A DNA stretch of 64,000 nt from contig CBDDAJ010000013.1 of assembly GCA_965224845.1 (NCBI GenBank), positions 62,001 through 126,000 on the forward strand, given 5' to 3'. The position numbers and the translations under genes are program-made. Shown here in pieces: positions 62,693-64,000 of the stretch (its first letter is position 1; every line of letters starts with the position of its first letter). Origin of the DNA: Wocania_A sp965224845 (lineage in GTDB: Bacteria > Bacteroidota > Bacteroidia > Flavobacteriales > Flavobacteriaceae). The notes under the pieces are model-generated. The model was not told where the DNA came from and did no database searches. It saw nothing but the letters and a program-made list of their open reading frames with translations.

Positions 62693-63607
62693 ATGTAGGT
62701 GTTACAGTTCTGGATTTATTACTTGAAGGAATTTCACTATCGGCTAATTTACCAAAATCAAGTACATCTTGCGATAAAATTTCTATATCTATTCCTGTTA
62801 ATTTTACAGTAACAAGGTAAGATCTACTTATAGTATGCACACGGTATGCCGTAGCAGCAACCGAAGTAGCTACATCTTTATTTAAGTAATCTGCGCCAAC
62901 GTCGTTGTTTGTAATATCGTTTGTTGGATTTTTATCTTGTGAATCGTTTTCTTCATCTCGAGTTTTTATACCATCGCCATCGTCATCGTCATCTAAATAA
63001 TCTGGAGTTCCATCGCCATCAGTATCTTGAGCATCACTTAGGTTACCATCGCCATTTGGGTCAGGGTTTTCATCTTTTGTAGGCACATTGTCCCCATCAT
63101 CATCATCATCCAAATAATCAGGTAGCTCATCGCCGTCGGTATCTTGAGCATCATCATAATTTCCATCACCATTAGGATCCATATTTTCTAATGTAGCAGG
63201 AATACCATCATTATCATCTTCAGTTAAAACAGTGCTAATTTCTGCCTGACAGCTACTACTATAATCATTTGTTATGTTTATATCTGATGGAGGAATATCG
63301 TTGCAAAATAAATTTGAAGATAATTTTGAGTTACTATAAGTTCTATAGTTAAGTGTACCAGATTTTGTTACTGTAAACGTATTATCGTCTCCAACTGCTA
63401 AAAACTCATTAATTGTATAGTTGCTAATAATTATTGAAAGTGATTCAGAAGGGTCGTTTTTTGTGTTAAAAAGGACCAGATCATTAACACCTTCACAAGC
63501 ATTAAATTCATTATCAAATCTAATTCAACATCAATAATATCACCATCACTACAAGAACTAAGAAAAGCAAAAGAAAAAAATATGAAATGAAAAACTAATT
63601 TACGCAT
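62685..63607 (-). pseudogene. Lipoprotein with thrombospondin type 3-like calcium repeats, one frameshift
   Basis: Start at ATG 63607; signal MRKLVFHFIFFSFAFLSSC with a lipobox. The frame breaks after DIIDVELD; adding one A/T in AAA at 63516-63518 restores DFDNEFNACEG and joins it to the longer frame. The middle has acidic repeats of the Ca2+-binding type: DPNGDGNYDDAQDTDGD, DYLDDDDDGD, DPNGDGNLSDAQDTDGDGTP. The last 70 residues are a separate beta-rich region (VAATAYRVHTISRSYLVTVKL). Total about 307 residues. Surface-anchored, calcium-stabilised; function unknown. A frameshift in repeat-free DNA suggests sequencing error. Confidence 0.72.
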
Positions 63608-63659
63608 GCGTTTGGGTTTTAAAGCAAAAATATAGAATTGTTATTTATAACGTATCATA

Positions 63660-63689
63660 TTGATAATAATTTTATTTCAAGTATTTTTG
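63660..63689 (+). promoter_or_regulatory. Bacteroidota-type promoter of the last gene
   Basis: TTG at 63660-63662 and TATTTTTG at 63682-63689 are 19 bases apart, the ideal spacing for the Bacteroidota primary sigma factor. Start of transcription near 63696, 43 bases before the ATG. Confidence 0.75.
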
Positions 63690-63738
63690 ACCCCTTAATG
63701 ATTGCTTAAGTTTACTGGTTAATTAATTTTTTAGATTT

Positions 63739-64000
63739 ATGAAGACTGTTTATTTCGATAATGCTGCAACTACACAAATACGCAGAGAAGTGATTGATAA
63801 AATGGCTGAAGTTATGGAGAATAACTATGGAAATGCATCATCTTCGCATAGTTTTGGAAGGTCTTCTAAAGCATTAATTGAAAAAGCAAGAAAAACAATT
63901 GCAAGTTATTTGAATGTATCGGCTGGAGAGATTGTATTTACATCTGGAGGAACAGAAGCTGATAATTTAGTACTGCGTAGTGCTGTAAGAGATTTAAAAG
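63739..64000 (+). CDS. Cysteine desulfurase (partial, runs off the window)
   Basis: The ATG at 63739 opens a PLP-dependent class V enzyme of the IscS/NifS type. Visible: MKTVYFDNAATTQIRREVI, NNYGNASSSHSFGRSSKALIEKA and SAGEIVFTSGGTEADNLVLRS (PLP-binding Thr-Glu-Ala-Asp-Asn). About 87 residues are seen; the rest lies outside. It provides sulfur for iron-sulfur clusters or tRNA thiolation by family. Own promoter at 63660-63689. Confidence 0.9.
   Translation, partial: MKTVYFDNAATTQIRREVIDKMAEVMENNYGNASSSHSFGRSSKALIEKARKTIASYLNVSAGEIVFTSGGTEADNLVLRSAVRDLK

Noticed and set aside
62950..63180. DNA repeat rich in ATCATC/CATCGC
   Set aside because: It codes for the acidic calcium-binding repeats of the lipoprotein and is explained by protein-level repetition.
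1..64000. CRISPR array
   Set aside because: No regularly spaced identical repeats with unique spacers were found; the only tandem repeat (45269-45324) has no spacers.
1..64000. Insertion sequence or prophage
   Set aside because: No transposase, integrase or phage structural gene is visible in any frame; only short palindromic repeats are seen.

Overview
The window comes from a member of the Bacteroidota, almost certainly a gliding marine or soil Flavobacteriaceae. The evidence is an AT-rich genome, a GldF/GldG gliding ABC transporter, a protein with a C-terminal Por/T9SS-type sorting domain, a bacillithiol deacetylase (BshB1), Bacteroidota promoters of the form TTG-N19-TAnnTTTG (before tRNA-His and before the last gene), and many DUF families typical of flavobacteria (DUF3108, DUF4294, DUF6048, DUF6452, DUF6768, CCC-motif protein). 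Most of the window is ordinary chromosome.

Layout. 1-7 kb: bshB1, tRNA-His, two tandem M28 peptidases, a DUF3108 protein, a universal stress protein and small proteins. 7-14 kb: dnaN, a one-ORF GldF-GldG fusion, a SAM hydroxide adenosyltransferase, phoH and a frameshifted purC. 14.5-20.8 kb: an AT-rich five-gene leftward operon with a small XRE regulator, two related SPPY-type DNA methyltransferases, an McrB-like AAA+ motor (split by a frameshift) and a LlaJI/McrC-like nuclease. I read this as a McrBC-dependent (LlaJI-like) restriction-modification island. 21-31 kb: TfoX-N protein, an alanine/Na+ symporter, a two-component DUF4212/SSS symporter, an Lrp regulator divergent from a PLP decarboxylase, DinB-like proteins, an MFS pump and an amidohydrolase. 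31-35 kb: a three-gene acyl-CoA (propionyl-CoA type) carboxylase. 35-42.8 kb: an oxidoreductase, PrsW protease, NUDIX, class V aminotransferase, amidohydrolase, AraC regulator, and an M42 peptidase carrying four frameshifts. 42.8-56 kb: housekeeping and membrane proteins, rRNA methyltransferases, a lipoprotein cluster, a DUF4405/DUF2271-like membrane protein and the rlmD-DUF6452-DUF6048 block. 56-64 kb: ECF sigma factor with DUF6768, rocD, small membrane proteins, a T9SS cargo protein, an Smr protein, a calcium-binding-repeat lipoprotein and the start of a cysteine desulfurase.

The most interesting system is the restriction-modification island at 14.5-20.9 kb. It combines two tandem amino-methyltransferases with McrB- and LlaJI-like restriction subunits, has paired palindromic operator candidates before its regulator, and has an N-terminal McrB domain I do not recognise. 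Also notable are the GldF-GldG fusion and a perfect 25-bp inverted repeat just upstream of a DUF1572 gene.

Caution on quality: five genes (purC, mcrB, an M42 peptidase, a secreted hypothetical and a calcium-repeat lipoprotein) contain eight single-base frameshifts in total, most in or beside short homopolymers. This pattern looks more like residual sequencing error than gene decay, so these genes may be intact in the organism.
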